Below are positions 9,701 to 35,422 of a stretch of DNA of 64,000 nt, piece after piece. The first letter of the stretch is position 1. Every line of letters starts with the position of its first letter. A program made the translations under genes and the position numbers. This stretch comes from Styela clava (lineage: Eukaryota > Chordata > Ascidiacea > Stolidobranchia > Styelidae), in the NCBI RefSeq assembly GCF_964204865.1, contig NC_135252.1:18187383-18251382 (forward strand). The letters are read 5' to 3'. Under the pieces are notes generated by a model, which made no database searches, was not told where the DNA came from, and saw only the letters and a program-made list of their open reading frames with translations.

Positions 9701-12027
9701 GCTAAATTCCTATCTTTAATCGAAAAATCACGTATGGCCGAACTGAGTTCTGGAAGACTGCAAGATGAATACATTGCAATTGCTCTAAATAGAAACAGGT
9801 TTGTCTAACTAAAACAATTTATCAAATAGCCTATCATATTGCGCAGGTTGCATTGTCTATTGGCGTAACTAACAATTTCCTGAATATATTGTTTATCCCT
9901 CTCAGAAAAGGAATGACTAAGTGGACTTATGCGTGCTATTATATGTCATATTCTGCATAAATGTAAATTATTTGATTTTTGTTATTTAGATATAGCTAAA
10001 ACAGCGTAAAATTATTGAATCAGATATATATTCGAGACATATGTTTCACCCTTCTATTAAGCTGATTTGTTCATAACTGACTCAAAGGTGATTTGTCATT
10101 AACATTTACGTAGTTAAATTAAAAACTATTCACGCACTGTACCAATTTGTTGATATAAATATAATCATTTTTTTTTTGCTTTTGAAGCATTGGGTCAAAT
10201 CGTTCTTCCATCAATCTTATTCTTGGAAACGGAAAAAACACTACATGCGACGCCAGTAAACCAAACCATCAACAACAAACAAACAGCTCTGACAATGTAT
10301 ATAACGCATACAACAAAATATTATCCAATTCGCAATCTTACAAGTGAGATAAACTGCGGCAGTTAGCTTTTATTGATTGTCCTATTTTCCTGTTTTCATT
10401 TATGATCATAGAAACAATATTTCTGATATCAGCTATTGTTTGATTGAATATATATTATGAGAATACTGTCAGTTTGTAACTTATTGAGAAACAGCATATA
10501 TCTATTTCATTTTGCAGAATATTTCTTGTAACGGCAACCCCGATTAAAGACACAGTTCTATTCAAAGTCAGTGATGAACTTTTAATCGGGAAGATTGTTC
10601 CAGATACCAATCAAAGTAAATTTGCAATTTTCAATATTTAATCTGTTTCGCACATTAACGTTCTTTAATTAAATTACAACACAAATTGTGACACAATAGA
10701 TTCACAATGACAAATTTTTTTTCGTAACCGTTCAAGCCGCCTTAAATTGAGGTTTGGATGATAGAGGTATGACATGTTGGTGAAAGTTAATCCTGGTCTT
10801 ATTCCAAAGTACAAAATACATAATAGTTTGTTACAGCTTGACGATTCATTCTACAAGCTTCGGCAATTTCTTTCAATTCTTTAAATTTTATGCATTACTC
10901 AGTCATTACTCAACGGCTACGGTTTACTTTCATTTTCATACAGATGTCATCTTAGGAGTGGTAGCTGGAGGAATACTTGCTATCCTATTTGCTCTTGGGT
11001 CTGTATATTATGTGAGGCATTACAATAATAAAAAGAAACGCAAAACCCCTGAAACAATATCGAGCATTTCAATAAATGTTTCAAAAAAAGAAAAGACGGA
11101 ATATGTATCAGCAGGTGAGAATGTCGACATAACTAAAACTCTTTAACATGTTTAACTTGACTTTTGATGCCGATATGTAAACTGTCACCATTTTCTTATT
11201 ATAAAAATGGGTCAATTTTTAATTCGTTTTTCCCACTTTTTTCTGGTAAATTTAATCTCATTAGCACGAAGAACCCCACAATATATGACAATTGCTAATT
11301 TACACGGAGCGAACCTATAAATCGTTTTGTCATTTAATAGTTTTCCAATCAATCTCTTTCATCGTTATCTACTGTACCAATTGTCTTGAAATTTTCACTG
11401 GTGAAAGATTGTTGTTGTCGCGAGGAGTTTATTACTTAATTTAATTCATAACTTTCTGTGTATTACATGTAGCGGTTTTGCGAACGCAGGTAAGCGTTTC
11501 TCGCGCTTAACCCCAATAGAAGGTTTTTTGGAGGGTAGAGTAGACTATGGCAGCGGTACTGTGAAATATTTTATGAAACATTTGTGACTTGGATCATTTG
11601 GTATTCAAATTCACGTTGAGACTGAAAGCATGAATCGTTATCGTCACAGGACCCTGATATCCGGATGCAGATAATGGTAAGTTACCGAACCTGTTCCACA
11701 GTTCCAGCTTTGTTCAGGATGGGACTAGTTGAAAAATAATTCGTTTTGCCTTTCGTGTCTATATATATGTGTATAGCCATAATGTTTATCAATAAAACAT
11801 GAAAATGGAAAATATTAATGGGATATAACATATAAATTCGAGTTTCCGATTACTTGATGCAAACACATATAACAACAGGTACTACAGATACACAACATCA
11901 TCTGAATACGTCAATCAACACTTATGAAACGATTGCTGAAGCATCAAATGGTTACGAGGACATCACAGATCCTCCCGATTGGAATCCATACGAGATAGCA
12001 GTTAGCCAATATGAGACTGTTTTATGA
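730..12027 (+). CDS. Gene A: CTLD-CTLD-Ig-FN3 transmembrane receptor with ITAM-type tail
   Basis: Exons inferred from GT-AG sites and alignment to genes B and C: 730-787, 1055-1214, 4276-4374, 4546-4664, 5353-5521, 5612-5733, 5967-6257, 6575-6677, 7206-7326, 7448-7627, 7911-8118, 9329-9431, 9667-9798, 10188-10343, 10518-10615, 10944-11114, 11879-12027. They sum to 2439 nt, 812 codons plus TGA. Order by residue: signal peptide 1-19, CTLD1 about 20-145, CTLD2 146-242, I-set Ig 243-339, two FN3 domains 340-543, membrane-proximal FN3-like module 544-706, TM 708-730, basic anchor, cytoplasmic tail with four YExx motifs. There is no phosphatase domain, unlike B and C. The likely role is a cell-surface recognition receptor that recruits SH2 proteins. 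Oddities: the exon 11 acceptor is AA not AG, so the full-length product needs non-canonical splicing or a polymorphic or miscalled base; a second exon-12-like copy with a stop lies at 8429-8502. The model is strong for exon content and uncertain for splicing of exon 11. Confidence 0.78.
1620..1950 (-). repeat. Possible tRNA-derived SINE in gene A intron 2
   Basis: Read on the - strand, 1935-1850 shows an A-box-like GTGGCGCATGG followed about 50 bases later by a B-box-like GGGTTCGCAGGTTC. This is the layout of a tRNA-derived SINE head. The body is GC-richer than its surroundings. No tail or target duplication could be fixed, so the ends are approximate. Confidence 0.4.
2085..3112. repeat. Two foldback units with GCGCAAAACA-type minisatellite arms
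   Basis: The word GTCTTACTACTTACTGAATA opens units at about 2093 and 2529, and its complement closes them at about 2512 and 3105. Next to these ends lie arrays of a 10-base unit close to GCGCAAAACA, pointing inward and inverted at the other end. Two such units stand in tandem. Long inverted ends made of short tandem repeats are the hallmark of foldback (FB) type elements. Apparent reading frames through the arrays are low-complexity artefacts. Confidence 0.6.
3446..3681. mobile_element. MITE with inverted ends and 8-bp target duplication
   Basis: The ends are inverted: GGGGCTCCCGAAGTATGCG on the left, and CGCATACTTCGGGAGCACC on the right. GACGATTT is directly repeated on both sides (3438-3445 and 3682-3689). 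The element is 236 bases, non-coding, and carries short TTAGGG-like runs near both ends. An 8-bp duplication fits hAT-type or P-type transposases. Relatives: 25491-25600 in gene B and partial copies near 2190-2310 and 2820-2856. Confidence 0.75.
4785..5010 (+). repeat. Possible tRNA-derived SINE in gene A intron 4
   Basis: An A-box-like stretch (TAGCGTTTAATGCGG near 4794) and a B-box-like GGTTCAAAT (4848-4856) are spaced as in tRNA promoters. I see no counterpart in the same intron of B or C, which fits a later insertion. Ends approximate. Confidence 0.4.
5967..6257 (+). other. Gene A I-set Ig domain exon
   Basis: A single exon of 291 nt, phase 1 at both ends, encodes one Ig domain. The B-strand Cys is in EITCTVSGFPPP, the core Trp in TVKWTKG and the F-strand Cys in DEGQYKC. 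Both ends being phase 1 makes the exon a self-contained module, as is usual for Ig exons. It corresponds to 18189-18476 in B and 44632-44922 in C. Confidence 0.85.
6575..8118 (+). other. Gene A fibronectin III domains 1-2 (exons 8-11)
   Basis: Exons 6575-6677, 7206-7326, 7448-7627 and 7911-8118 encode two FN3-like domains. The first runs from VPSKPLITKI through VTGLQPSTSYIIK. The second starts at GPPGPVTKPS, has HVSWATV, and ends near QAKTCAGFGPGS. Residues such as the LxPSTSY turn and the VSW core are typical of FN3. The exon 11 acceptor at 7909-7910 is AA where B and C have AG. If exon 10 reads on instead of splicing, the frame stops at 7730-7732, before any TM segment. Confidence 0.7.
8429..8502 (+). 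pseudogene. Truncated duplicate of exon 12 in gene A
   Basis: After a good acceptor (ATTCACAG at 8421-8428), the sequence reads in the correct phase as a close relative of exon 12 of genes B and C (PSNIQAPT, then SGIMGF) and then hits TAG at 8500-8502. The rest of the exon is missing. The intact exon 12 of gene A is at 9329-9431. If used, this exon would end the protein before the TM helix and give a secreted ectodomain; otherwise it is a relic of an exon duplication. No clear AATAAA was seen just downstream. Confidence 0.6.
8891..9132. repeat. Large near-perfect inverted repeat (hairpin) in gene A intron
   Basis: The arms are about 8891-9002 and 9021-9132, roughly 112 bases each, around an 18-base spacer at 9003-9020. 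The left arm begins TAAGTAAAAATA and the right arm ends in its complement TATTTTTACTTA; the arms pair almost throughout, with a few mismatches. It sits between the truncated exon 12 copy and the intact exon 12. It could be a recently inserted foldback MITE. No coding potential. Confidence 0.85.
9329..11114 (+). other. Gene A membrane-proximal module and TM segment (exons 12-16)
   Basis: Exons 9329-9431, 9667-9798, 10188-10343, 10518-10615 and 10944-11114. The first four encode an FN3-like membrane-proximal region with SINVPDETNGPV, EYIAIALN and YKIFLVTATP, which resembles the region before the membrane in receptor phosphatases. Exon 16 encodes the TM helix (VILGVVAGGILAILFALG) with no charged residue inside it, followed by a basic stop-transfer run NKKKRK. 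The TM exon is not closely related to the TM exons of B and C. Confidence 0.75.
11879..12027 (+). other. Gene A last exon: ITAM and ITIM-like cytoplasmic tail
   Basis: This 149-nt exon encodes the C-terminus from about residue 764 and ends with TGA at 12025-12027. Tyrosines 779, 789, 801 and 808 lie in YETI, YEDI, YEIA and YETV. The first two form YxxI-x6-YxxI, which fits the ITAM spacing rule Yxx[LI]-x(6-8)-Yxx[LI]. S806-Q-Y808-E-T-V811 fits the loose ITIM rule [SIVL]xYxx[IVL]. In mammalian receptors, phosphorylated ITAMs bind tandem-SH2 kinases and ITIMs bind SH2 phosphatases; function here is inferred. Confidence 0.8.
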
Positions 12028-12123
12028 GAGTTTTAATGTAATGCAATATGTCAATTATTTTTGTTTTAGAAAAAATCAAATAATTGTTCAAGTTATACGT
12101 TATTGATCAATGATTTTGTAACC

Positions 12124-12454
12124 CAGGGGTGTGCCTTTGTCGTTGGGCCATATAACATATTTCAGACATCTGGGCCACACAATAAATTCAGTTTTGTCAA
12201 AGAAATTAAAAAATCCTCAAAATGAAAAATATTACCATTTCAGTTGAAAATTTCGAGTTCTTGCACAGTTTTTTAACACCAGCTTACATGACTGGTTAAT
12301 CATAATACATTTATTACATACTTTCTTTCCATTTGAGGAATATTAGGATTCTTATCAGGATTCTATGCTTAATGGGAAAAAATCTGAGTTTTGATAAAAT
12401 CCACAATAAGTAGCTTGACGGACCGGTCTGTGACCCACCTCTTGCACACCACTG
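12124..12454. mobile_element. hAT-like MITE with 8-bp target duplication
   Basis: The ends are CAGGGGTGTGC on the left and GCACACCACTG on the right, imperfect inverted repeats of the hAT type. TTGTAACC is directly repeated at 12116-12123 and 12455-12462. The interior (331 bases in all) is AT-rich and non-coding, so the element is non-autonomous. Confidence 0.75.
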
Positions 12455-12940
12455 TTGTAACCCCCACTAACACCTGACAAAAGCAGCAAAATGTGGAAAT
12501 GTCAAAATATCAGGAAATCTGATTGCTATATTGTTAGCATATTTTCTCAACCAAAAAGTTAGATAGCCAGATAACAATTCAGACTGCCAAGCACATCATT
12601 CAACTTCGCTAGTTTCCCCAGCTAGCCATAACACTATTTAATTCTGTTACATTAGTGATGACACTATGTCAAAAGCTTTTTCTGATTAATTTTATGACGA
12701 AACAATACGAAAGGCGATTTTTTGATTACTCTCCGATTGTGACGGGGCCACAGATAATGAAGCAGCGGGCCACATGTGGCCTGCTGGCCTGGTTTGGACC
12801 ACCCTGATCTAGAACTTTATTATTATTATTACAACTTACAAGACAGCTGATACACTCTCAAATTTATTAACTTAAAAAGTTATAAATCAGCAACAATACG
12901 TAAAATTGTTTTATAATAAATTATGTATTAATTAAATAAA

Positions 12941-13191
12941 CGAGAATATCTGTCAGAGATCGAGGACTTATCAATCAAAAGTTAGGGGATCCCCAAAACA
13001 GCGCTCTTACTCTATAGTGACACCTTGTGTCCCATCACTAATTAATTATTAACTCGCTAATTATAAGACATAATTTGCCCTAAATCAATAGGCTTCTAGT
13101 CCGAGTTATGATGAATGCACATGAAAAATCTGGAGCAGATTCAATCTCGTTTTCGTGAGATATCGCGTGCATCTAACAGACAGGCAGACAG
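12941..13191 (+). repeat. Dispersed repeat family, copy 1
   Basis: Starts near CGAGAATATCTGTCAGAGAT and ends in a GATATCGCGTGCATCTAACA segment followed by CAGACAG tails. Other copies: 30491-30773 (-), 52491-52780 (+) and 56374-56662 (-). The CAGACAG-type tail suggests a retroposed (SINE or LINE-end) origin, but no coding or promoter box is clear. Confidence 0.6.
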
Positions 13192-15052
13192 TTTTCAAAT
13201 GATGAAAACCGAGCAATGGTGAAATTATGTGAAAATTCGCAAAATGAAAATACTATGTAGGGAGTACAAATGTATTTCTTATGCTAGTTACATAAACAAA
13301 CTTTTTATCAAAGTCTGTCATGCATTTTATAATATTGAAGACGTGTTCTGGCTTTTGTAGTAATGATTAATTTCCCCTTTTCGTATACTTGCATTAAGAT
13401 TTGATTGTACTGATAAATATATAGACACTAGAAAATATTGTGTGTGCATTGATTTTTGAATGATGTTACAAGATTTTCCGCAGAATACGTTTTATTAACA
13501 CAATAAGAGTTGGAGTTTTTCCCAGTAGCCAATACTAATGAGTAGTTTTGGAAGTTCAATGTGATATTGAAAATATTTTCATATTTTTTGGTGGGAATGA
13601 TATGCAGAATATTAAGGCGCTTATAGGCGAACTTGTCAAAGTTTACTACTAGATTCCAAATACACGCAAACAACATAAAATAGAATCGCAATGTGGGATT
13701 TATGGAATCATTTTTATCTGATAGGTTGATAAACTAGTAATTTTATATATTAGAAATAATTTCTGACAAGTGCAAGAGGGAGTCGAGCTCATGGATTCTA
13801 TTATTGAACTACTAAACAGAATACTATTATCAGTCACCTATCTACAAGTTTTGTCAATATACCTTTTTTCAACTTCAAATTATCAAAATTATAAACAACC
13901 CATGCATGTTGAACATTGCCATATGTTGTGGATAGTGGAATGCATCAGGCATATAATCGTGGTAAATATTTGACGTCACGAGCAACCAACATTTCTACAT
14001 TAACCTCGCTGCTATTGATATGAATTTAGCCATTCAGGTATCTACTTTGAATTTTAGACGGAATATCAGCTTGAATGTTGTTTTGCCTCGCACAATTGTA
14101 TTACATTTTGGCGCAATTAATAATCATATTACCTTGAATGCATACACATGAGCAATGACGACGCCGTAATGGACGTAACTAAAATGAAACGGATGCTCGT
14201 AAATGAAATAATATAACTGAAATGTATTTCAAAGGTTAACCAGCAATAGAAAAGTTAGCGTGACCAACTGTATCAATAAAAAAAATGTTTTGTTATTTCA
14301 CGTAACCCCAACTGTTAGTTTTATTAATATGTTGTTGTTTTTACTCATATCGTTAAAAATCGCCTTCCTCTTTAATTACTGGATCAATTGCTATTTCAGT
14401 GTTCAAAGATGGTATTTTGCGCTAGAAGGCTATAACTTTTATTTATTTCAAATATATTTGTGAGCTATATGGGATTCGTTTTTTTTTTTGTGTGCTATGA
14501 CGTCATCACAATTTGCGTACCTCTTGTCGGTTATGCGAAAGTGGGAAGTTTTTTTATGGGGAAAGGTAGACTGTACCGAAAATATACAAATCGATATGGG
14601 GCCCTGTGCTAAACAAACTTTTTACCACGTACCAAAGCTAATAGAAATCACAGTAATAACTCTTTCATGTCAAAACCTGATTACCCGACAAGGTTGATAT
14701 AGTACACAAAATCATATTCCATGACATAATACGCTCCACTACATCGATCAACACAAATCGAAATGATACTAATCCTGATTGATTGAAATAATAATATTTT
14801 TAAACTAGGTTCCCCCATAGGGCCCCATAAGTTTTTCTTATTAATGCTGATTACTTATATTTCTTATTGTTCTTATTAATATACTAATAATTGGTTGATG
14901 TCGATATTTATATTTCATTCATATAACATATCGGAACGCTGGTATAAGACTTGTAATATCAAGCCTATTGTATAATATTAATATCAATGCTTATTATTGA
15001 AGTAAATCAACGTAGACTCCTGAAGTAAATTGTATACACAACCAAGAATTTC

Positions 15053-15140
15053 TCAATGTTGTCAAATCCGTGGTGCGTGGGGTGTGAAACATATACATAC
15101 AATGAGCCATGTTGGAAGTTAAGTATTATAAGTAGTGGCA
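15053..15140 (+). promoter_or_regulatory. Conserved upstream block of gene B
   Basis: This block is shared with the flanks of A and C and includes GTGCGTGGGGTGTGA and AGTATTATAAGTAGTGG. A TATA-like TATTATAAG lies at 15124-15132, about 160 bases before the ATG at 15293. Candidate core promoter by conservation only. Confidence 0.4.
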
Positions 15141-15292
15141 GCCTGCAACTATCATCTAGTCGAGTCATGATAATTTTGAGATAAGGTTCTGGTGTAAATG
15201 ACGAAATGAATTATAAAGCTTGATTTCTGTTGGAGAAATTTTTGACAGATATGACAAATTATTTTTAATGACGGCTATTCGACAAAACTAAA

Positions 15293-30120
<14,828 letters not shown>

Positions 30121-30490
30121 CTGAACAATGTATATACGTATATGCTTTATAATTATTCTACTATACAATCTATTCTACTATCTATTACATTATAAGACTT
30201 CAGAGACGTGAGGGCCAAAGCCTGAAAATAGCGAATAATCTGGTTGAAATTTAACCCTAAATCATTTTATTTATTAATAAAGTTTGCAGTCCGCCTAGTA
30301 TTACTGATTTCTGCGTGGTGCGCCCCTTATGGCTGCATTTAAAAAAACCAATCAAACCCGATTTGCAAGTCTGAGTCTATACTGTTGTCTTACGTGAAAC
30401 GAGTGTGCCATTCCGTAAATATTCCCTTATTGGCTAGCAGTCAGGTTGCTTTAGTAGAAACGTGGATCTATTTTGTCGTGAAGCATTTTT

Positions 30491-30773
30491 TTTATCGATT
30501 ATAATCGGTAAGTATGTTGATAGGTCTGTTTATCTGTTAGATGCACGCGATATCTCACAAAAGCGAGTTTGAATCTGCTCCAAATTTTGCATGTGCAACC
30601 ATCATGGCTCGGATCAGAAGCCTATTGATTTTCGATGAATTATGTCGTATAATTAGCAAGGTATTGATTAATTAGTGATAGGACACACGGTGTCACTATG
30701 GAGTAAGAGCGCTGTTTCGGGGGATCCTCTAACCATCGATTGATAAGTCTTAGGTCTCCGACCAATATTCTCG
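30491..30773 (-). repeat. Dispersed repeat family, copy 2
   Basis: Reverse-strand copy of the family at 12941-13191, sharing GATATCTCAC, TCAGAAGCCTATTGATTTT and GGGGGATCC-like words. Its duplicate downstream of gene C is at 56374-56662. Confidence 0.6.
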
Positions 30774-33700
30774 TTTTCTGATTGGGTCTTTTATTCCCAA
30801 TACCAGAAGTTCCCTTTTTTGTCTGTTTCATATATCCAATCACTACATTTTTCCAGCGAGATATAGCTTTTACCATAAAGTAGATGATTATTGATATTCA
30901 ATTTGGTTCGATTAAGCAGGCTTTGGGTATTTTCTGAAACTAATTTGCCGAAACTCAATGACAAACGCCACGTTTTAACGTAATGAAACAACGGTTTGAG
31001 ATATCACTGGTAAAAGTATGTCCAATATATATAAGTATATCCAACCATCATGTTTTTCTTCAATATATAGCTTTCACTATATATATATGTGTGTGTGTGT
31101 GTGTGTATATTAAAAATCATTCGCTATTCGTCATTACAGTCAATAATGTCAAGTGTGTTTGTATGTTTGTTTATTTAAGCATTGATTATTGAAAAGTAGA
31201 GATATCATCAAGATCTTCAAATTGGTTCGATTGGATACCAGGCTTTTGAGTATTTTCTGAAACTTATTTGCCGATACTTATTGAAATAACGCCACTGTTA
31301 AAACTTAATCAAGCAACGGTTTAATTTAAACGGTTTGAGATTTCATTGGTAAAGAGTTTTTCTTGAGTTAATTAATGAATTATAATCACTGATTTCTGCA
31401 ATAGGTTTACTGAATTTTTTACTGATGAGTTCGGCAACGTGTTATACATATACAACCTATTTACTCCATTTGCATATATCAGTAGCGAATTCATATTGAT
31501 GGTTACTGTGGATGTCAATAATTTCAGCCACTTAGTGCTGATAGCGCATACGATTTTCGCAAAACGACGTCGTAACATGATTTATTTCTCATGCGATTTG
31601 CGGTGACAGACTTTTTATGCAATCATTTTATGACATGCAATATGGGTTTCGCATTGTTTTTCGTATTTATAATTTGGTATTTATCACGTGTATTTGTATT
31701 AAGATTTAAGAGTAGATCTATTCAATTATCTGCTACTTGTAATATATCAATTCGTTGTTCATCTCTACAATATATGTGCATTTAAAACAGCAACATTACG
31801 TGTTTGATGACTCTGATGGTTGGGGTAGTCGATTCGAAATGCCCAGCCCTATTTATTACATTATTGGTAATGACTCATCAAAGGCTCTTCAAATATTGGC
31901 CTACTTGATTTTTCCGCGGAACTATAAGCTATACTTGTTACTTTGGCATAATTCCAGGCAAAATAACAAATAATAGGCTATTTCTTGACTTTTATATCTA
32001 ATTGTAAACTATATGTGGGGTTTTTCCGCTTTTCTGATTCTATAATCAATTCTTTTGCTAAATTATCGATATATAACTTATTAGAGTTAGCCAGCAATGC
32101 AATATATGATAGAAGATATGCAGTTGGTGGTTACTTCGAGACTCAGTGATAGTCTGTTTCCTATATGAATTCCCTAGAAATGAAATAAGAAACAAACAAA
32201 CGTCATATTAGTTGAACTAACCGGTCTTCTTCATTGATCTTCTCCATGGAACCTGGAGAGCTATGTTGAAGTCCACGCAAATCCATGCTCCACGTCCAAA
32301 AACTGCAATACAGGGCGAAGTTTGTCAAATTTTATTCCTATATTAACATTTTATTAATTAAGCGAGTACAAGTTTTCCATATCTATCCGTGTAGATCAGG
32401 GGTGGGCAACCATTTTCAGCTCGCGTGCCAAAATTGGCTAAATTTAACGACAAAATTCTTCCGCTTGCCGATCAAAATTAAAAACAATTCTTTGCTAGTT
32501 CCAAAGCAAAAATATACAATAATAAACCTTTAAACATACACAGACAGATTCACTATTCAGCGAAATTCAGTCTGACAAATAGATTAATTTTTCTTATTCT
32601 ATAAATTAGTGAGACTTCTGATGTTGCATTATCGCTAAGAGAGATTTACATTGGGTTTATATTTTGTAACTTTCAAAAAAATACACGAATTACTGGTTAT
32701 ATCTGCCAGGCTACTCTTATTACGAGACTTAATAAAGTTCATAACTGAGATTCACAAGTATATTTAGATGAAAACATGGAGAGTAATGCAGTTGTAAAGT
32801 TTTTGGAACCGAAAAGATTTCGGGAATGGCTTACCAATCAAGCGTCAGAATAGAGCCAAATGGATGCTGAATAAATGCATTATTAAAGATGACTTAGCAA
32901 AGGCTCTTTAAATATTGGCCTACTTGATCTTTCCGCGGAACTATAGGCTATACTTGTTACTTTAGCATAATTTCAAGCGAAATAGTAACCTATTTCTTGA
33001 CTTTTCCTTTCTAATTATAAACTATATGTTGAGTGTTTCCGCTTTTCTGAATCTATAATCATTTCTTTTGTTACATTATCGATATATAACTTAGAGTTAG
33101 CCAGCAATGCAATATGTTATAGGAGATATGCAGTTGGTGGTTACTCCAAGACTCAGTGATAGTTAGTCCTTATATGAATTCCCTAACAATGAAATAAGAA
33201 ACAAACAAACGTCATATTAGTTGAACTAACCGGTCTAAAATTTGGGATACTGGTTATTAAGACATCTAACCACGTTCGTGGTGAAACTTATATGCAATGT
33301 TACTGGTATTCAGCATGGCAAGGTCTTCAGTGGTAAATTCAGCCAACAATATTTTTTGGCATTTCTTTCATATTCGTTGCCACCCATCTTTTTCTTACAT
33401 TACACCCGTCAAATATTTACGGTGCCTGAGTATATCGGATCAGCCCGAAGTTGGTTTGGACAACAATGTAACTGGTACTTTAACAATTTAACTTACAGTA
33501 AGATTAGCTCTCTAAAAACCTGCTGCCCGTACTGGTACATTTATTACATAAAACGCCATTGCTTGGTCGCCTACCTTCAGTCGAAAAGCTAATCAAATAA
33601 AAGTTTAGTGCAAACCATTATTACTCATTATACATAGTGTTTAATTTACAAAACATAGTCTGAGTAATTTTTAGGGCTGAGTTCGCGGACTATTCATTCG

Positions 33701-33961
33701 TCTACTCTACAAAAACAAAATTAGTTTATTATTGGAATATGAGAAATGACTATTCACAGGTGCAAAATATATGTATTTTATCGACCCAACATATTATTCA
33801 AGAGACCATTCCAGTTTCGTTGTTATCACAAGCATATTCCTCACGTTGCGGGCGTTCAGCTGCTACGGATCTTTGTGACATAACAGATAAACTATTGTAG
33901 GTTTTCATGAATTGTGAACGGATCTGAATGTATCGTTATGCGAATATTACATGTTGTAGAG

Positions 33962-34284
33962 CAGGGCTACTCAACTATTTTCATCAAAGGTTCGTTCACA
34001 AACTTTTAAAATCACCTGGATCAGAATATACTATACTACAGAAACAAGTTAATGTTCACCACCATGTCTAAAAATCAGTGAAAAATGTATGAAAAACTAG
34101 ACTACAGTTTTTATGCCGGCATTGACATCTTTTTGATCAGTGAGTGAGTCGATGCTCTGAGGAACTTGTATTACAATGACAATTTTCCACTGCGGTTTAA
34201 AAAAAAGCTTTACATCACAAGAAGTAGCCGCGGTCCAAGTTTAGCACTCGAAAGATTCGGATTCGGACCGGTTGAGTAGCCCTG
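33962..34284. mobile_element. hAT-like MITE with perfect 14-bp inverted ends
   Basis: The ends are CAGGGCTACTCAAC and GTTGAGTAGCCCTG. TTGTAGAG is directly repeated at 33954-33961 and 34285-34292. The copy in the second block is at 62862-63163, where the first C is T. Non-coding. Confidence 0.82.
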
Positions 34285-35198
34285 TTGTAGAGCGCAGACG
34301 AAAGGCTTGAAGAGCAGGATGGCGATGGTTTATAAACTGGACACAGTGCAACGCGAGAAATCATAGTTTGCACCATACCAGCGGTCCCAACTATTTTCAC
34401 TCATGGGCCAATTTCATACAAATATCAGGCTTCCAATGTACCCAACTACGATTATGGAATGATGTAGTATAATTCAATATACGGGGAATACCAGAAACAC
34501 TTAATAACCGGTTCCAAACAGACCACCCAACCTTTGCCGGGACTTTATTATTGCAGTAATAGATATCAGTGTGTCAGATTATCCCACAGTTACTCACAAT
34601 TTAATCTATCGATGACTAACACTCCAAACAAAGGCTAAATAAAACATGAAAATCATCCACTTACGAATCAAAAAGTCCAAAACTCATTGACAGACGTCAG
34701 CTCCCCAACAACCGCAGAACAAATAGAGCGACGTGTGGCAAATTTATAGTTGCCAGATTGAGGATCGGCGTAAACAACCAAGGTTATTTGAAGTATGTTT
34801 GGGGCTACTATATTATAAAGAATGGAAACTATACATTCAAATCATCTCTAATATCTCCAGTTTTAGACGATAAATCGGTCCATAGAATCCAATTCAAAGC
34901 TTCTGCGTTTATATAATTGCACGAATATTGCAAAATTGGCATGAATATATATCTAGTAGGCTTAACAACAAAATGATAAAAATGTGAAAAAATATACGTT
35001 TCATTCATATTTGTCCATCTTCGAATGTATATTTCACTGCTAATGGCATAATTCAAATGACCTCCCCCTAGCCTTCCGAGCGAGTATGGCCACTGAGTTT
35101 AGCTGTCTTTCGGATAAGAACTATTGTAGCGCATACGGTGGATATGGGATTTTTAGCATTGTTCCAGCGCAAATCTGTGAAGACCAATGGGACATACA

Positions 35199-35386
35199 GG
35201 TTTTTTTCTCTATCTAGTGTTACGGGTTCTCAACACATGACTCGACGTTATCAACTTATATTAACGGTAAACATAGAAAGCACCGCACAGTAGAACAGTC
35301 AAAAAAATACTACCACGTTTTACAAGAATAACCAAGGACATGAAACATGGGTGGCGCTATAGGGTATATTACGTCATATCGTAACA
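35199..35386 (-). repeat. 3' LTR of the gypsy-type element
   Basis: Matches 39502-39688 nearly base for base, with small differences such as GGTAAAC against AGTAAAC and one extra A in an A run. The inner edge CGTAACA touches the purine tract. Confidence 0.85.
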
Positions 35387-35422
35387 TCCCCCTTTTCATA
35401 AAAAGTATTAATACATAAATGT

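Larger units (their letters stand above)
12028..15292. other. Intergenic region between genes A and B
   Basis: No gene seen. It holds a hAT-like MITE (12124-12454), a degraded repeat up to about 12810 ending in a GGCCACATGTGGCC-like stretch, a dispersed repeat copy (12941-13191), a TGACGTCATC-type repeat (about 14330-14520), and the conserved upstream block of gene B (15053-15140). The other stretches are AT-rich with only short spurious reading frames. Confidence 0.6.
30121..35198. repeat. Downstream block of gene B, duplicated downstream of gene C
   Basis: No gene seen. The block matches 55949-64000 closely over most of its length, broken in the second copy by insertions at about 58932-61126, 61686-62048 and 62290-62690. 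It includes a dispersed repeat (30491-30773), a GT microsatellite near 31090, a hAT-end-like CAGGGGTGGGCAACC at 32398 and a MITE at 33962-34284. The match in order and flank shows that a unit of 20 kb or more, including the receptor gene, was duplicated in tandem. The last about 140 bases cannot be compared because the window ends. Confidence 0.75.

Noticed and set aside
12941..13191. Ultraconserved regulatory element shared by several introns
   Set aside because: Copies occur in both orientations and at unrelated places with a CAGACAG tail, which fits a dispersed repeat better.
11115..15292. Possible phosphatase exons downstream of gene A
   Set aside because: I looked for KNRY, WPD, YIATQG and HCSAG words between A and B and found none. 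Gene A ends at its own stop and does not run into gene B.
33242..33592. 116-codon frame present again at 61346
   Set aside because: It is shared only because the block was duplicated. The second copy stops early and no domain or splice context supports coding.
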